Origin: Rhizobium mesoamericanum STM3625
Lineage (GTDB): Bacteria > Pseudomonadota > Alphaproteobacteria > Rhizobiales > Rhizobiaceae
Reading direction: 5' to 3'
Length of the DNA stretch: 64,000 nt
Assembly: GCF_000312665.1 (NCBI RefSeq)
Contig: NZ_HF536773.1
Location: 1,235,468-1,299,467 of the forward strand
Shown: positions 8,471 through 17,564 of the stretch, in pieces
Layout: each line of letters begins with the position of its first letter
Numbering within the stretch: the first letter of the stretch is position 1
Made by a program: the position numbers and the translations under genes
The notes under the pieces: generated by a model
What the model saw: the letters and a program-made list of their open reading frames with translations, nothing else
Database searches by the model: none
Told to the model about the DNA's origin: nothing

Positions 8471-9018
8471 GCGACGAGCCGACACCATCCGATATCCCGA
8501 CAGTACGCATGCTGAGGTGGGCCAGAAATTCGACGATCTATCGACTCGAGAGGCAGATGATGACGGAACGGCAGCTGTTCGATGCCATCATCCGAAAGGC
8601 GAAGCAAAAATTCACAGACATCAGCGAGGTGCAACTCAAGGCGATTGCGGACTCGGCCGTCGCATTCGCCTACGAGCATGCGGGCCTCAACGATACTGCC
8701 TATGCTGAAATCAGGACGCGCTCCGGGGTTCGAAATGGCAGATCGAAGCGACACATTGCTCAGAAACTGTCACAGAAGGGTATCGATCGAGAAACCATCA
8801 CCGCCGCACTCGATGAAGCAGACGACTTGCTGGCCGCCGTGGTCTTCGCGCGCAGACGCGCCTTCGGGCCATTTCGGCGAGGCGACGGCGATCGGGACTG
8901 CGTGACCAAGGAGATGGCGGCGTTTTCACGCAACGGTTTCAACTTCGACATAGGCAGGGCTGTTCTTGGTATGAGCCGCGAAGAGGCGGAAGACCTTGTG
9001 ATCGCGCGATCTCGATAA
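8467..9018 (+). CDS. recX: RecX-family regulatory protein
   Basis: A helical protein of 183 residues with RecX-like repeats: RTRSGVRNGRSKRHIAQKLSQKGID followed by a second three-helix repeat ending NGFNFDIGRAVLG. RecX binds RecA filaments and limits recombinase and coprotease activity. The start is GTG at 8467, overlapping the preceding lysR stop by 4 bp, so the two may be cotranscribed. No recA is in the window. Its presence next to metabolic genes on a repABC replicon is unusual, and it may be an extra copy. Confidence 0.8.
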   Translation: MSDEPTPSDIPTVRMLRWARNSTIYRLERQMMTERQLFDAIIRKAKQKFTDISEVQLKAIADSAVAFAYEHAGLNDTAYAEIRTRSGVRNGRSKRHIAQKLSQKGIDRETITAALDEADDLLAAVVFARRRAFGPFRRGDGDRDCVTKEMAAFSRNGFNFDIGRAVLGMSREEAEDLVIARSR

Positions 9019-9025
9019 CTCTTTC

Positions 9026-10015
9026 CTACGCAGTCGAGCCCCAGCGGGCCGTGCAGGTCAGAGTAATGCTGTGGGGGCCTTCTAGTTCGGCGTCATGGCG
9101 TTCGATGAGCTCCATAACTGCGTCGATAAAGGCCGCGTGGTCGAGGCTCAACGTCGTCAAATCGTTGCAGTCCCATGCCGCCATCGCGATCCCGTCTTGT
9201 CCGACGATGGCAATATCATCGGGCGTGTTCTTCCCGAGTACGCGCCGTGCCGCATCGCGCGCGCCGATCGCCATGACGTCATTGCCGCAGATGATGGTAT
9301 CCACCTTGGCGCGGTGAAGAAGCAAGACAGCTTCCTTGAAACCGGAATCGTAGCCGTAGTCGCCGAAGGCCTCGGCCTGGAGCGTCAGCCCGCGCCTGGC
9401 AAGCGCATCAGCGAACCACTTGCGGCGCAGCTTGTCGATCCAGCTGGATTTGGTGCCCGAGAGATAAGCAAAGCGCTTTTTTCCATCGGTCACGATCTTG
9501 TCGATGATTTCGTCGGCCGCCGCTGACCCGTCGATCCGAATGCTCGAGACCTTCTCGTTCTCAAGTGGTTCAAAAGAAACAATAATCGGCTTCGTCGTAT
9601 GGAAGATATCAACGGCATCCTGCATCGACACCATGTCGGAAAAGACGACAACGTGGTCCACCTGATACGTGGAGGCAAGCCGCATGAGCTGCAGCCGATC
9701 GTCGTGATCGGCGCAGCACAGAATGATAGGCAGAAGTTGCCTTGCCTGCAGCCGATGGACGAGAAGCTGCTGCTCCTCTGCCTCGCACGGATTGCCGATC
9801 GCGTTAACCACCAGCGCTACCAGCCTCGATCGCTGGTTGTTGAGTGAGCGCGCAATGGCGTTTGGCTGATAACCATACTCGCGAGCAACGGCCAGGATGC
9901 GGTCGCGCGTTGCACTTCCGATCCTGGAGTCGGGTGAGAAGGCTCGCGAGATCGTAGCAGACGATACCCCGGCGAGCTTTGCCAGTTCCTTCGAGGTGAT
10001 CCGTCGCTTGTTCAT
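9026..10015 (-). CDS. LacI-family transcriptional regulator
   Basis: A protein of 329 residues. The N-terminal LacI helix-turn-helix (ITSKELAKLAGVSSATISR, residues 5-23) and hinge region (YGYQPNAIARSLNNQRS) are clear, followed by a periplasmic-binding-protein-like sugar sensor domain. The ATG at 10015 is favoured over 10027 because the HTH begins right after it. It lies 14 bp behind the oxidoreductase gene, so they probably form one unit. A LacI-type palindrome upstream of that unit (11059-11076) is its likely target, with control also of the divergent ABC importer. Confidence 0.93.
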   Translation of the reverse strand: MNKRRITSKELAKLAGVSSATISRAFSPDSRIGSATRDRILAVAREYGYQPNAIARSLNNQRSRLVALVVNAIGNPCEAEEQQLLVHRLQARQLLPIILCCADHDDRLQLMRLASTYQVDHVVVFSDMVSMQDAVDIFHTTKPIIVSFEPLENEKVSSIRIDGSAAADEIIDKIVTDGKKRFAYLSGTKSSWIDKLRRKWFADALARRGLTLQAEAFGDYGYDSGFKEAVLLLHRAKVDTIICGNDVMAIGARDAARRVLGKNTPDDIAIVGQDGIAMAAWDCNDLTTLSLDHAAFIDAVMELIERHDAELEGPHSITLTCTARWGSTA

Positions 10016-10029
10016 TCCATATTCCACGC

Positions 10030-11037
10030 CTATGGCGCGGCTATCCTGACGGGCACACCGTCTGCCGCAGCCGATTCCTTGATTGCATCCCAGAGCCTAG
10101 CGAATCGCAGCCCCATTTCAACGGAGCCGGTGTTTTCCATTGTCCCTTCGCGAATGGCGAGGAAGTTTTTCATCGGATTGCCGAGAATTTCCGCCTCTTC
10201 GCGCGGCTCGGCATTGCTGCCGACGCTGATCTCGCGCCATCCGCCCCAGGCATCGATGCGAACGATTGCCCTCGAATAGAAGAAGGTGATGTAGGAGGCG
10301 CAGCCAGGAGGACCCTCGCCTGCAGCTGTCAGCGTCGCCAGCGCGCCGTTCTTGAGGCGGGCTGAAACGGCCGTCGCTATGTCGACGTCCTTACCGTGAT
10401 TGTTCATGTAGGCCGACACGCTCACGAAGTCTGAGTTGGCCAGCAGGCAGACAGTGTTCATCATATGCGCGCCGGTGTCGAACATGAAACCGCCGCCTGA
10501 AATCGCCGGCTGTTGCTTCCAGTGACCGTCATAGTTGCTGGACCAGCTTTCCCAGATCATCCCCGATATAGCAATCAAATCGCCGAACTCCCCGGCAAGC
10601 GCCCGTTTGCGCGTGTCGATCACCAGGGGCGAAAGACCGCCCTGGAAAGCGGTTACAATGGTCACACCGCTCTTCTTCTGCGCCGCAATCAGCCGCTCGG
10701 CTTCCGCCACCGTGGTCACCATCGGCTTTTCAAGGAAGAGGTCGAGGCCGGCTTCCGCGACAGCCGTTGCCTGCTCACCATGAAACGCATGTGGCGTGGA
10801 GACATAGACGGCATCCAGCTCGGCTCGGCAGGAAGCCAGCATCTCCCGGTAATCGTCGAAGCTCTTCGGCGCGACTGATCCAGCGGCAACGCATACCTCG
10901 ATCAGGCGCTGGCGAGAGGAGGGGATCGTATCGGCAAGCGCGACAAATTCGATCTCGGGCATGCGTGCCCAGCTTGCCGCATACTCGGCCGCTTTCAGGC
11001 CTGCGCCAATGACGCCAAGCCGCAATTTTCGTGACAT
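10030..11037 (-). CDS. Gfo/Idh/MocA-family NAD(P)-dependent oxidoreductase (ThuB-like)
   Basis: A protein of 335 residues with an N-terminal Rossmann motif LGVIGAGLKAAEYA and the family EKP-type motif (FLEKPMVTTVAEAERLI, about residue 95), then a C-terminal alpha/beta substrate domain. Such enzymes oxidise sugars, sugar alcohols or their derivatives with NAD(P). The neighbours (LacI regulator, sugar importer, ThuA-domain protein) resemble the rhizobial thu trehalose/maltose system, in which ThuB is of this family. Here the gene is divergent from the transporter rather than last in its operon. Substrate unknown. Confidence 0.87.
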   Translation of the reverse strand: MSRKLRLGVIGAGLKAAEYAASWARMPEIEFVALADTIPSSRQRLIEVCVAAGSVAPKSFDDYREMLASCRAELDAVYVSTPHAFHGEQATAVAEAGLDLFLEKPMVTTVAEAERLIAAQKKSGVTIVTAFQGGLSPLVIDTRKRALAGEFGDLIAISGMIWESWSSNYDGHWKQQPAISGGGFMFDTGAHMMNTVCLLANSDFVSVSAYMNNHGKDVDIATAVSARLKNGALATLTAAGEGPPGCASYITFFYSRAIVRIDAWGGWREISVGSNAEPREEAEILGNPMKNFLAIREGTMENTGSVEMGLRFARLWDAIKESAAADGVPVRIAAP

Positions 11038-11058
11038 GAAAAATCCTCCCAAATGCAG

Positions 11059-11076
11059 TGTGTAAACGGTTACACA
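11059..11076. promoter_or_regulatory. LacI-type operator palindrome
   Basis: TGTGTAA-ACGG-TTACACA is a perfect 7-bp dyad around a centre that resembles the LacI-family core (AAACGGTT). It begins 22 bp upstream of the oxidoreductase start in the divergent region facing the ABC importer, so one site could control both directions. The LacI gene two genes away is the likely binder. Confidence 0.7.
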
Positions 11077-11236
11077 AATGACCCAATGAAGACAAGATCT
11101 ATTAAATCACGCAACTTCAATGCATTAGCACTACGAGCAAAACGCAATCAAAAACCATCTTGCCAGCCATTGGATTGCGTGTACATTTTCGACTGTGGTG
11201 CTGGAGGGCGCCGCGAACCAAAAGGGAGGACTTCCG

Positions 11237-12529
11237 TTGAAGAAGACGGTCATTGGTGGCCTGTGCGCCATTCTGCTCAGCGCGGTTTCCACGCTGGCAC
11301 ATGCCGAGACAATCCGAATTGCCAATCACGGGCAGGCCGGCATCGACGCCATGAAGTCGACGGTCGAGAAGATCGAAAAGAAATACGGTGTGACCGTCGA
11401 GGTCGTCGAATACCCTGCGCCTGACAAGGACTACCTGACGAAGCTGTTGACTGAGCTTGGCGCCGGCAACGCCCCGGATCTCTTTTCTATCCCGACGACG
11501 GCCGCCGTCGCTGACATGGTCGAGGCTGGTTACCTTGCGCCGGTGACGAAGGAAATCAAAGCATGGGACAGCTACGCCAATTTCTATGATGTCGCCAAGC
11601 AATTGGCCGTCAGCCCGGATGGCGAAACCTATGTCATGCCATTCATGCTCGGCATTCAGGAAATCTATTATCGCAAGGACGTTCTCGATAAGGCCGGCAT
11701 CTCGACCGAACAGCCGAAGACCTGGAAGGAACTGCTCGATCGCGCCGCGGAAATCAAGAAAAAGACCGGGGCCTATGGTCTGCTCTTCCCGGCCGGCGTT
11801 TCCTGGGGAAGCGGCGCCTTCGATGAAGGCTTCCAGCATCTGGTCGTCGGTTCCAAGACGCCGCAGCTCGTCGATGCCGACGGTAAGCTCGATTTGAATG
11901 GTGAGGGCATCAAGGATGTCTTTGATGTCTACAAGCAGCTGATCGATAATGACCTAATGCCAACACAGCCGTTGCTCGGACCAGAGCCCTGGGTTGTGCC
12001 GAAGTATCAGATGTTCCCGGCCGGCAAGCTTGCCGCAACCACTTGCGGTTCCTGGTGCTACATTTTCGACTGGGGTCGTGAAAGCAAGAACCCCATTCCT
12101 GAGGTGACCAAGGTCGTCGGCACCTGGACTGTTCCCGGCCAGACCGGCGGTCAGTATGTTCTCGCCAACCTTGCAGCCCCATGGGCCGTCAATTCAAAGT
12201 CCGCCAACGTGGAACTGGCCAAGAAGGCGCTGATGGAGATTGGTTCGGTGGAGACGCAGGTCTCCTATGCGGCCCGTATCGGCAACATCCCGTCGAGCAA
12301 GGACGCGGCTAAGAACGCCGACTTCCAGAAGCTGACGGAGCTCGTTCCGATCCATGCCGCAGCCGAGAACGGGACCTTCCTTAAGCAGGCTTCCGGCTTC
12401 GGCACGGTTTCCGAAGGTGTTGCCCGCGCAACAGAAGCGCTGCTGCGCAAGGAAACCGACGCGGCCGGTGCACAGAAAATCCTGGTCGATTACGTCAAGG
12501 AAACGCTCGGCGACGAGGTCGTAAAGTAA
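11237..12529 (+). CDS. Sugar ABC transporter substrate-binding protein
   Basis: A periplasmic binding protein of 430 residues in the family-1 (MalE/UgpB-like) extracellular solute-binding group. It has a Sec signal peptide (KKTVIGGLCAILLSAVSTLAHA, cleaved after AHA). The start is TTG at 11237, supported by a strong ribosome site GGGAGGA ending 6 nt before it; an upstream ATG at 11195 lacks one and would hide the signal peptide. It heads a four-gene importer with two permeases and an ATPase. A Thu-like context suggests a disaccharide or sugar derivative; the ligand is not determined. Confidence 0.93.
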   Translation: MKKTVIGGLCAILLSAVSTLAHAETIRIANHGQAGIDAMKSTVEKIEKKYGVTVEVVEYPAPDKDYLTKLLTELGAGNAPDLFSIPTTAAVADMVEAGYLAPVTKEIKAWDSYANFYDVAKQLAVSPDGETYVMPFMLGIQEIYYRKDVLDKAGISTEQPKTWKELLDRAAEIKKKTGAYGLLFPAGVSWGSGAFDEGFQHLVVGSKTPQLVDADGKLDLNGEGIKDVFDVYKQLIDNDLMPTQPLLGPEPWVVPKYQMFPAGKLAATTCGSWCYIFDWGRESKNPIPEVTKVVGTWTVPGQTGGQYVLANLAAPWAVNSKSANVELAKKALMEIGSVETQVSYAARIGNIPSSKDAAKNADFQKLTELVPIHAAAENGTFLKQASGFGTVSEGVARATEALLRKETDAAGAQKILVDYVKETLGDEVVK

Positions 12530-12555
12530 GCATCGACTTACTCAATGCGAGGGAG

Positions 12556-12573
12556 ACGCGGGCCCACCCGCGT
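12556..12573 (+). terminator. Hairpin between binding-protein gene and first permease gene
   Basis: ACGCGGG-CCCA-CCCGCGT followed by TT lies in the 82-bp gap. Such intergenic stem-loops in ABC operons commonly act as partial terminators or mRNA stabilisers, giving more binding protein than permease. Confidence 0.6.
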
Positions 12574-12611
12574 TTCCAGATTTCCCTTCCGAATGAGTTA
12601 CAGAGCTTTCC

Positions 12612-13499
12612 ATGGCCCGAAACGTCCACGAAAGGCGCGCCGAACGGCAGCTTCTTCTGATCCTGTTGCCCTCGCTTGCCCTGCTTCTGGCCTTCGTGAT
12701 CTATCCCGCGCTCTACTCCGTCTATCTGAGCTTCACCAATGAAGCGCTGACTGGGGCTGCCGCTTTGCGGCCGCGCTTCGTCGGTATTCGCAATTATGCG
12801 CGGCTTCTGGACGACGCGAAGTTCTGGAACTCCTTGCTCGTCACCTTCCTGTTTGTTGTCGGCTCCGCAGTCATCGGACAATTCGTGCTCGGCCTCGTCT
12901 CGGCCATGGCGCTGCGTCGTCGCATCCATTTCAGTCGCCTCTTCTCTTCGATCATCCTTCTTCCGAACGCAGCGCCAGAGGTGGTTGCAGGCTTCATGTG
13001 GATTTCGATGCTGGCCGGAGGCGAGCAGGCAACGCTCAGCCGCATCGTCAGCCTATTCGGCGTGACGCCGGCCGACTGGCTTCAGGTCTTTCCGCTGTCG
13101 ATGATCATCATCGTCAACACCTGGCGCGGGATCGCCACAGCGATGATCCTGTTGACTGCTGGTCTGAGCACCATCCCAAATGAGATTTATGAGGCTGCCC
13201 GCATGGATGGCGCAACGCCTTCGCAGATGTTCCGCCGCATTACCCTGCCGCTGATGATGCCGACGATCCTTCTCTACATGCTGATCTCAGCCGTCTCGAC
13301 CATCGCCGTGTTCGGCCTCGTCTACGCGCTGACACGCGGCGGCCCCGGCGGGGCGACAGAGCTGGTCAGCATCTACATTTACAATCAATCCTTCACAGCA
13401 TTCCAACTCGGTTACGGAGCAGCGGTCGCCGTCGTAGCACTACTGATCTCCCTAATTCTCGGGGTCGGCTATGTCAGGGCTATGAAGGTGGAAGTCTAA
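12612..13499 (+). CDS. Sugar ABC transporter permease, MalF/UgpA type
   Basis: An integral membrane protein of 295 residues with six apparent hydrophobic segments. The first, LLLILLPSLALLLAFVIYP, begins at about residue 14. The cytoplasmic EAA loop reads EIYEAARMDGATPSQMFRRI, the site of contact with the ATPase. It lies one base before the second permease gene, so coupling is tight. It forms the heterodimeric channel with the next gene product. Substrate is the same unknown sugar as for the binding protein. Confidence 0.92.
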   Translation: MARNVHERRAERQLLLILLPSLALLLAFVIYPALYSVYLSFTNEALTGAAALRPRFVGIRNYARLLDDAKFWNSLLVTFLFVVGSAVIGQFVLGLVSAMALRRRIHFSRLFSSIILLPNAAPEVVAGFMWISMLAGGEQATLSRIVSLFGVTPADWLQVFPLSMIIIVNTWRGIATAMILLTAGLSTIPNEIYEAARMDGATPSQMFRRITLPLMMPTILLYMLISAVSTIAVFGLVYALTRGGPGGATELVSIYIYNQSFTAFQLGYGAAVAVVALLISLILGVGYVRAMKVEV

Positions 13500-13500
13500 G

Positions 13501-14412
13501 ATGTCGGTGATCTCCCCGAGCGAAAATGCCAACAAGACCCGATCGGACCTGCTTGCCTACGCAACGCTTTCGCTGATCTCGATCTTTTGCGCCGTTCCCT
13601 TCTTCTGGGTGCTTCTCGCATCCTTCGACGGCAACGCGCAGCTGTTCCTTCGCTGGCCCGAGCAATGGAGCTTTGCGAACTACTTGCGCGTCTTTACCAA
13701 GGAGGACGGCGCGAAGTGGCTGTTCAACTCGCTCTTCGTCGTCGGTGGTGCGACCGTGTTGGTGATGGTGCTGGCCGGCCTTGGCGGCTACGCGCTGTCG
13801 CGAACCCGAGCTTGGTGGAAGCTGCCGTTTCTCTATGCCATCCTATTGATCCGTGTCCTTCCGCCGACGGCGCTCGTTGTGCCGCTCTACAAGTTCCTGC
13901 TGACCTTGAACAATGCTGAAGGTGCTATTCTGAGGCCGATCTTCGGCGAATTCACTCGGCCGATCATGCGCTGGACCGGTTTCATCGATGGTTATCTCGG
14001 CTTGATCCTCGTGCTTGCGACAATGCAGCTGCCATTGGCCCTATGGATCATGAAGACGTTCTTCGACGGCCTGCCACGCGACTACGAAGAAGCGGCGCTG
14101 ATGGACGGCGCGACCCTCATACAGCGCATTCGCCGTGTGCTAATCCCGCTGGCGCTGCCGGGATTGGCCGCCGCCGGACTGTTCGCCTTCATGTCTGCCT
14201 GGGGCGACTTCCTGCTGCCGCTGATTTTCCTCTCTTCGCCAGAATTGCAGACCCTGCCGCTTGGCCTGTTCCGCGCATTCCTGCGCATCAACGAGATCGA
14301 CTACGGCCTGCTTGCGGCGCTCGCCTTTATCTACCTCCTGCCGGCAGTCATCGCCTTCGGCTTTGCACGTCGCTTCCTCGTGCAGACATTTGCAGGCGGC
14401 GTCAAAGGCTGA
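13501..14412 (+). CDS. Sugar ABC transporter permease, MalG/UgpE type
   Basis: A second inner-membrane permease of 303 residues. A hydrophobic N-terminal helix (LISIFCAVPFFWVLLASFDG) and the EAA-loop sequence DYEEAALMDGATLIQRI place it in the MalG branch. An insertion between membrane helices (NNAEGAILRPIFGEFTRPIMRW) makes it slightly longer than average. It starts one base after the first permease stop and ends 19 bp before the ATPase. Confidence 0.92.
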   Translation: MSVISPSENANKTRSDLLAYATLSLISIFCAVPFFWVLLASFDGNAQLFLRWPEQWSFANYLRVFTKEDGAKWLFNSLFVVGGATVLVMVLAGLGGYALSRTRAWWKLPFLYAILLIRVLPPTALVVPLYKFLLTLNNAEGAILRPIFGEFTRPIMRWTGFIDGYLGLILVLATMQLPLALWIMKTFFDGLPRDYEEAALMDGATLIQRIRRVLIPLALPGLAAAGLFAFMSAWGDFLLPLIFLSSPELQTLPLGLFRAFLRINEIDYGLLAALAFIYLLPAVIAFGFARRFLVQTFAGGVKG

Positions 14413-14431
14413 CACCAGAAAGAGCTCTACG

Positions 14432-15517
14432 ATGATCAATCTCAGGAACGTTCGCAAATTCTACGGTGCATTGGAGGTCATCAAGGGCGTCGACATCACA
14501 GTGGAAAACGGCGAGTTCGCGGTTTTCGTCGGCCCGTCCGGCTGCGGAAAATCGACATTGCTGCGCATGATCGCCGGTCTTGAGGGCATCGACGATGGCG
14601 ACCTCATGCTTGACGGCAAGCGGATCAATGACGTGCCGCCCGACAAGCGTGGCATCGCCATGGTCTTCCAATCCTACGCCCTTTATCCGCACATGACCGT
14701 GGCCGAGAATATCGGCTTCTCACTCAGCCTGAAGAAGGTTCCGGAGGCTGAAATCCGCCGTCAGGTTGAGGGGGTCGCCGAGATCCTGCAACTGACCGAC
14801 TATCTCGACCGCCGGCCCGCTGTCTTGTCCGGCGGCCAGCGCCAGCGCGTTGCCATTGGACGCGCGATCATCAAGAAGCCGTCGCTGATCTTGTTCGATG
14901 AGCCCTTGTCCAATCTCGATTCCGCGCTGCGCGTGCAGATGCGTGCCGAGTTACAGCGCCTGCATCGCGAGCTGAAGGCAACGGTCGTTTACGTGACTCA
15001 TGACCAGGTCGAAGCCATGACCATGGCCGACCGCATCGTCGTCCTCAACAAGGGTGTCGTTGCCCAGCAGGGTGCGCCAATGACGCTCTACCATCAGCCT
15101 GACAACGAATTCGTAGCAACCTTTATCGGCTCTCCGAAGATGAACACCATCCCGGTCGCGATCACCAGATCGACGGCCGGTCACGCCCATGTCCAGAGCC
15201 CGCTCGGTCTCTCGATAGACCTGCCGGACGCGGGCAGGATCGTGCCACAGGGTGAGGCTACTCTCGGCATCCGGCCGGAGCACCTGAAGATCGCAGCGGA
15301 AGGGCAGGGCGACTTTTCGGCCGAGGTCATGATCGTCGAGCGGCTGGGCGTCGAGACATACATGACTGTCGGTTCGCAGGAACAGCCGATCGTCGTCCGC
15401 TCCGAAGGTGACATCACGTTGCGACCGGGTGATCGCGTGTCCCTCGCGGTCGATACCTTGGCCTGCCACCTGTTCGATTCCGCCGGCCGCGTCATCCGCC
15501 CGCCACAAGCTTCATAA
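14432..15517 (+). CDS. Sugar ABC transporter ATP-binding protein, MalK/UgpC type
   Basis: An ATPase of 361 residues. Walker A GPSGCGKST is at residues 34-42, the signature is LSGGQRQRVAIGRA, and Walker B is ILFDEPLSNLD. The H-loop follows in TVVYVTHDQVEAMTMADR. A C-terminal TOBE/OB regulatory domain (LGIRPEHLKI) is typical of the MalK class. The ATG at 14432 is chosen because homology begins there; longer in-frame starts lie inside the permease gene. It energises import by the two preceding permeases and could also serve other importers lacking an ATPase. Confidence 0.94.
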   Translation: MINLRNVRKFYGALEVIKGVDITVENGEFAVFVGPSGCGKSTLLRMIAGLEGIDDGDLMLDGKRINDVPPDKRGIAMVFQSYALYPHMTVAENIGFSLSLKKVPEAEIRRQVEGVAEILQLTDYLDRRPAVLSGGQRQRVAIGRAIIKKPSLILFDEPLSNLDSALRVQMRAELQRLHRELKATVVYVTHDQVEAMTMADRIVVLNKGVVAQQGAPMTLYHQPDNEFVATFIGSPKMNTIPVAITRSTAGHAHVQSPLGLSIDLPDAGRIVPQGEATLGIRPEHLKIAAEGQGDFSAEVMIVERLGVETYMTVGSQEQPIVVRSEGDITLRPGDRVSLAVDTLACHLFDSAGRVIRPPQAS

Positions 15518-15530
15518 CATCGAGGATACC

Positions 15531-16268
15531 ATGACAATCAAGGTCACCATCTGGAACGAAGGCCGCCACGAGCAACTCCACAAGGAGGTTCAGGAAATCT
15601 ATCCCGCCCGTATCGACGGAGCGATCGCGGCCGGCATCGCCAACCCCGATTTCGAAATCCGCCGCGGCACGCTCGACGATCCGCACGAGGGCCTGCCCGA
15701 TTCGCTACTCAATGATACCGACGTGCTTTTGTGGTGGGGCCACATGGCCCATGAGGAGGTGAGCGACGGCCTAATCGACCGCATCCAACAGCGCGTGCTC
15801 AAGGGGATGGGGCTTCTCGTCCTCCATTCCGGGCATCATTCCAAGCTGTTTCGGCGGTTGATGGGCACCAACGCCAATCTCTCCTGGCGCGAGACGCCGC
15901 AAGGCGACCTAGAGCGCGTTTGGGTCGTCAATCCCTCGCATCCGATCGCCGAAGGACTGCCGCCCTTCTTCGAGGTCAACGCGTCCGAAATGTATGGCGA
16001 GCCCTTCGACATTCCGCAGCCCGACGAACTCGTCTTCATTTCCTGGTATTCGGGTGGCGAGGTGTTCCGAAGCGGTTGCACGTGGCAGCGTGGGCGTGGC
16101 CGCATCTTCTTCTTCAGTCCCGGCCACGAGACCTATCCGATCTATCACGACAAGACGGTCCACAAGGTCATCTCGAACGGCATCCGTTGGGCAAGGCAGA
16201 CCCATACCGATGGCCGGATCCTGGAAAACTGGCATCGCGCGGAACCTATTCACGCCCGCCCGGCGTAG
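15531..16268 (+). CDS. ThuA-domain (trehalose-utilisation-like) protein
   Basis: A protein of 245 residues with a class-I glutamine-amidotransferase-like fold of the ThuA family. Recognisable segments are VTIWNEGRHEQ at the start, DVLLWWGHMAH, LLVLHSGHHSKLF and the C-terminal GRIFFFSPGHETYPIY. ThuA proteins occur in rhizobial trehalose/maltose loci and act with ThuB-type oxidoreductases in 3-keto-sugar metabolism; the exact reaction here is inferred. It starts 13 bp after the ATPase gene and so is the fifth gene of the importer operon. Confidence 0.85.
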   Translation: MTIKVTIWNEGRHEQLHKEVQEIYPARIDGAIAAGIANPDFEIRRGTLDDPHEGLPDSLLNDTDVLLWWGHMAHEEVSDGLIDRIQQRVLKGMGLLVLHSGHHSKLFRRLMGTNANLSWRETPQGDLERVWVVNPSHPIAEGLPPFFEVNASEMYGEPFDIPQPDELVFISWYSGGEVFRSGCTWQRGRGRIFFFSPGHETYPIYHDKTVHKVISNGIRWARQTHTDGRILENWHRAEPIHARPA

Positions 16269-16354
16269 AATAGCCGCTCTACAATTTGTGCCTGACACTC
16301 CAGGTAAGCGTTCGGCTCCTCACAGTTCCGGCAGCGAAAACAGGCGGCGCAAGG

Positions 16355-17394
16355 GTACCGATTGGTCGGCTGAGGTCCGCCAGCGTATGCGCGAAACCGC
16401 ACGGGTTTGGTGGCGATCGCTCCCGGCTCTCACATGGAGTGGTTCGTCGGCTTCCACTCGCATCCCGATGAGCGCCCATGCCTCCTTCTCATCGCGCCGG
16501 AAAGGAAAGCCTTCTTAATGCCGGCCTTGAATGCCGAAGGATCACGTGCGTTCACCTACGCCCAATTCTTCGACTGGTCCGACGACCAGGGACGGACAGA
16601 CGCGCTTGCCGACGCACTGAACGTGATCAGCGCGCCCGCGCGTGGACGGGCCGCGCTCGACGAAACGATGCGCGCCGATTTCGCGCTCCTCCTCCTGAAA
16701 GTGCTTCCCGCCGACACCCTCCAGGATTTCATGCCGCCGACGCTGGATGGCCTGCGGATGAAGAAGGATGAGGCCGAGTTTTACAAACTGAAGATGAATG
16801 CCGCGATTGCCGCCTTCGCAACGATCCGACCCGGGATGGCGGAAAGGCAGGTCGCTGCGGAGATCCGCACAGCCTTTTTGTCGGAGGGAGCTGTACCTGC
16901 ATTCTGGATTGTCGGAGCAGGCCCGAACGGAGCGTTCCCGCATCATTCCGCAATCGATCGAACCATCGAGGAAGGCGATACGATCGTCATCGACATTGGC
17001 GGTCGGAAGAGCGGTTTCCCGAGTGACGTCACCCGCATGACGGTGATCGCCTGCTACCCGAGGGATGTCACGAAATTCACGCGATCGTCGAAAGGGCCAT
17101 CGAGGCCGCGCTGAAGGCCGCCAAACCGGGGGTTCCTACAAAGGAGATCGAGTTTGCCGCCCGCAAGGTTATTTCGGACTCGGGCTGTGGTGACTACTTC
17201 GCCCTTCGCACCGGTCACGGTACGGGTACCGAAGGCCATTAGCCACCCTATATCACAGCAACCTCCGAGACGATCCTGGAAGAGGGCACGGTGTTTTCGA
17301 TTGAGCCGGCATCTATCTTCCGGGTCGCTTCGGCATCCGGCTCGAGGACTTCGTCATCCTCCGAGCCCATGGACGAGAAATCCTGTCGTCATGA
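16355..17394 (+). pseudogene. Decayed M24 metallopeptidase (Xaa-Pro aminopeptidase-like) gene
   Basis: Fragments of one creatinase/Xaa-Pro dipeptidase protein occur in order but in different frames. The N-terminus (PIGRLR, then RMRETA, then LVAIAPGSHMEWFVGFH) is split by two shifts near 16380-16405. A long open part runs to about 17065 and includes the metal-ligand segments VIDIGG and PSDVTRM. A further shift follows, then TGHGTGTEGH with TAG at 17240-17242 where E is expected. A last shift near 17310 restores FSIEP-GIYLPGRFGIRLEDFV and a stop at 17392-17394. The many independent lesions mean the gene is inactive. It was probably once the last gene of the preceding sugar operon. Confidence 0.88.
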
Positions 17395-17505
17395 CCGCGA
17401 CACGTTCATCACGTTGGCCCACCTGCTCTTTTGCGGAACAGAGGACTGCAGCGCTGTTTGCACCGCCGCGATTTCCTGGCGCCCGCTGCATCTCCTGGCG
17501 CCAAC

Positions 17506-17561
17506 TTTAGCAGTCGGTCATTTTGTAATGAAACCCGATCTCCCAATAACCGACCGCTAAA
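17506..17561. repeat. Long-loop inverted repeat immediately after repC
   Basis: TTTAGC-A-GTCGGT (17506-17518) and ACCGAC-C-GCTAAA (17549-17561) are 13-bp arms with one mismatch around a 30-nt loop that itself contains CATT-TTGT-AATG. The right arm ends 3 bp before the repC stop codon. It may be the repABC transcript end or a structural element next to the origin. Role unknown. Confidence 0.55.
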
Positions 17562-17564
17562 CCA

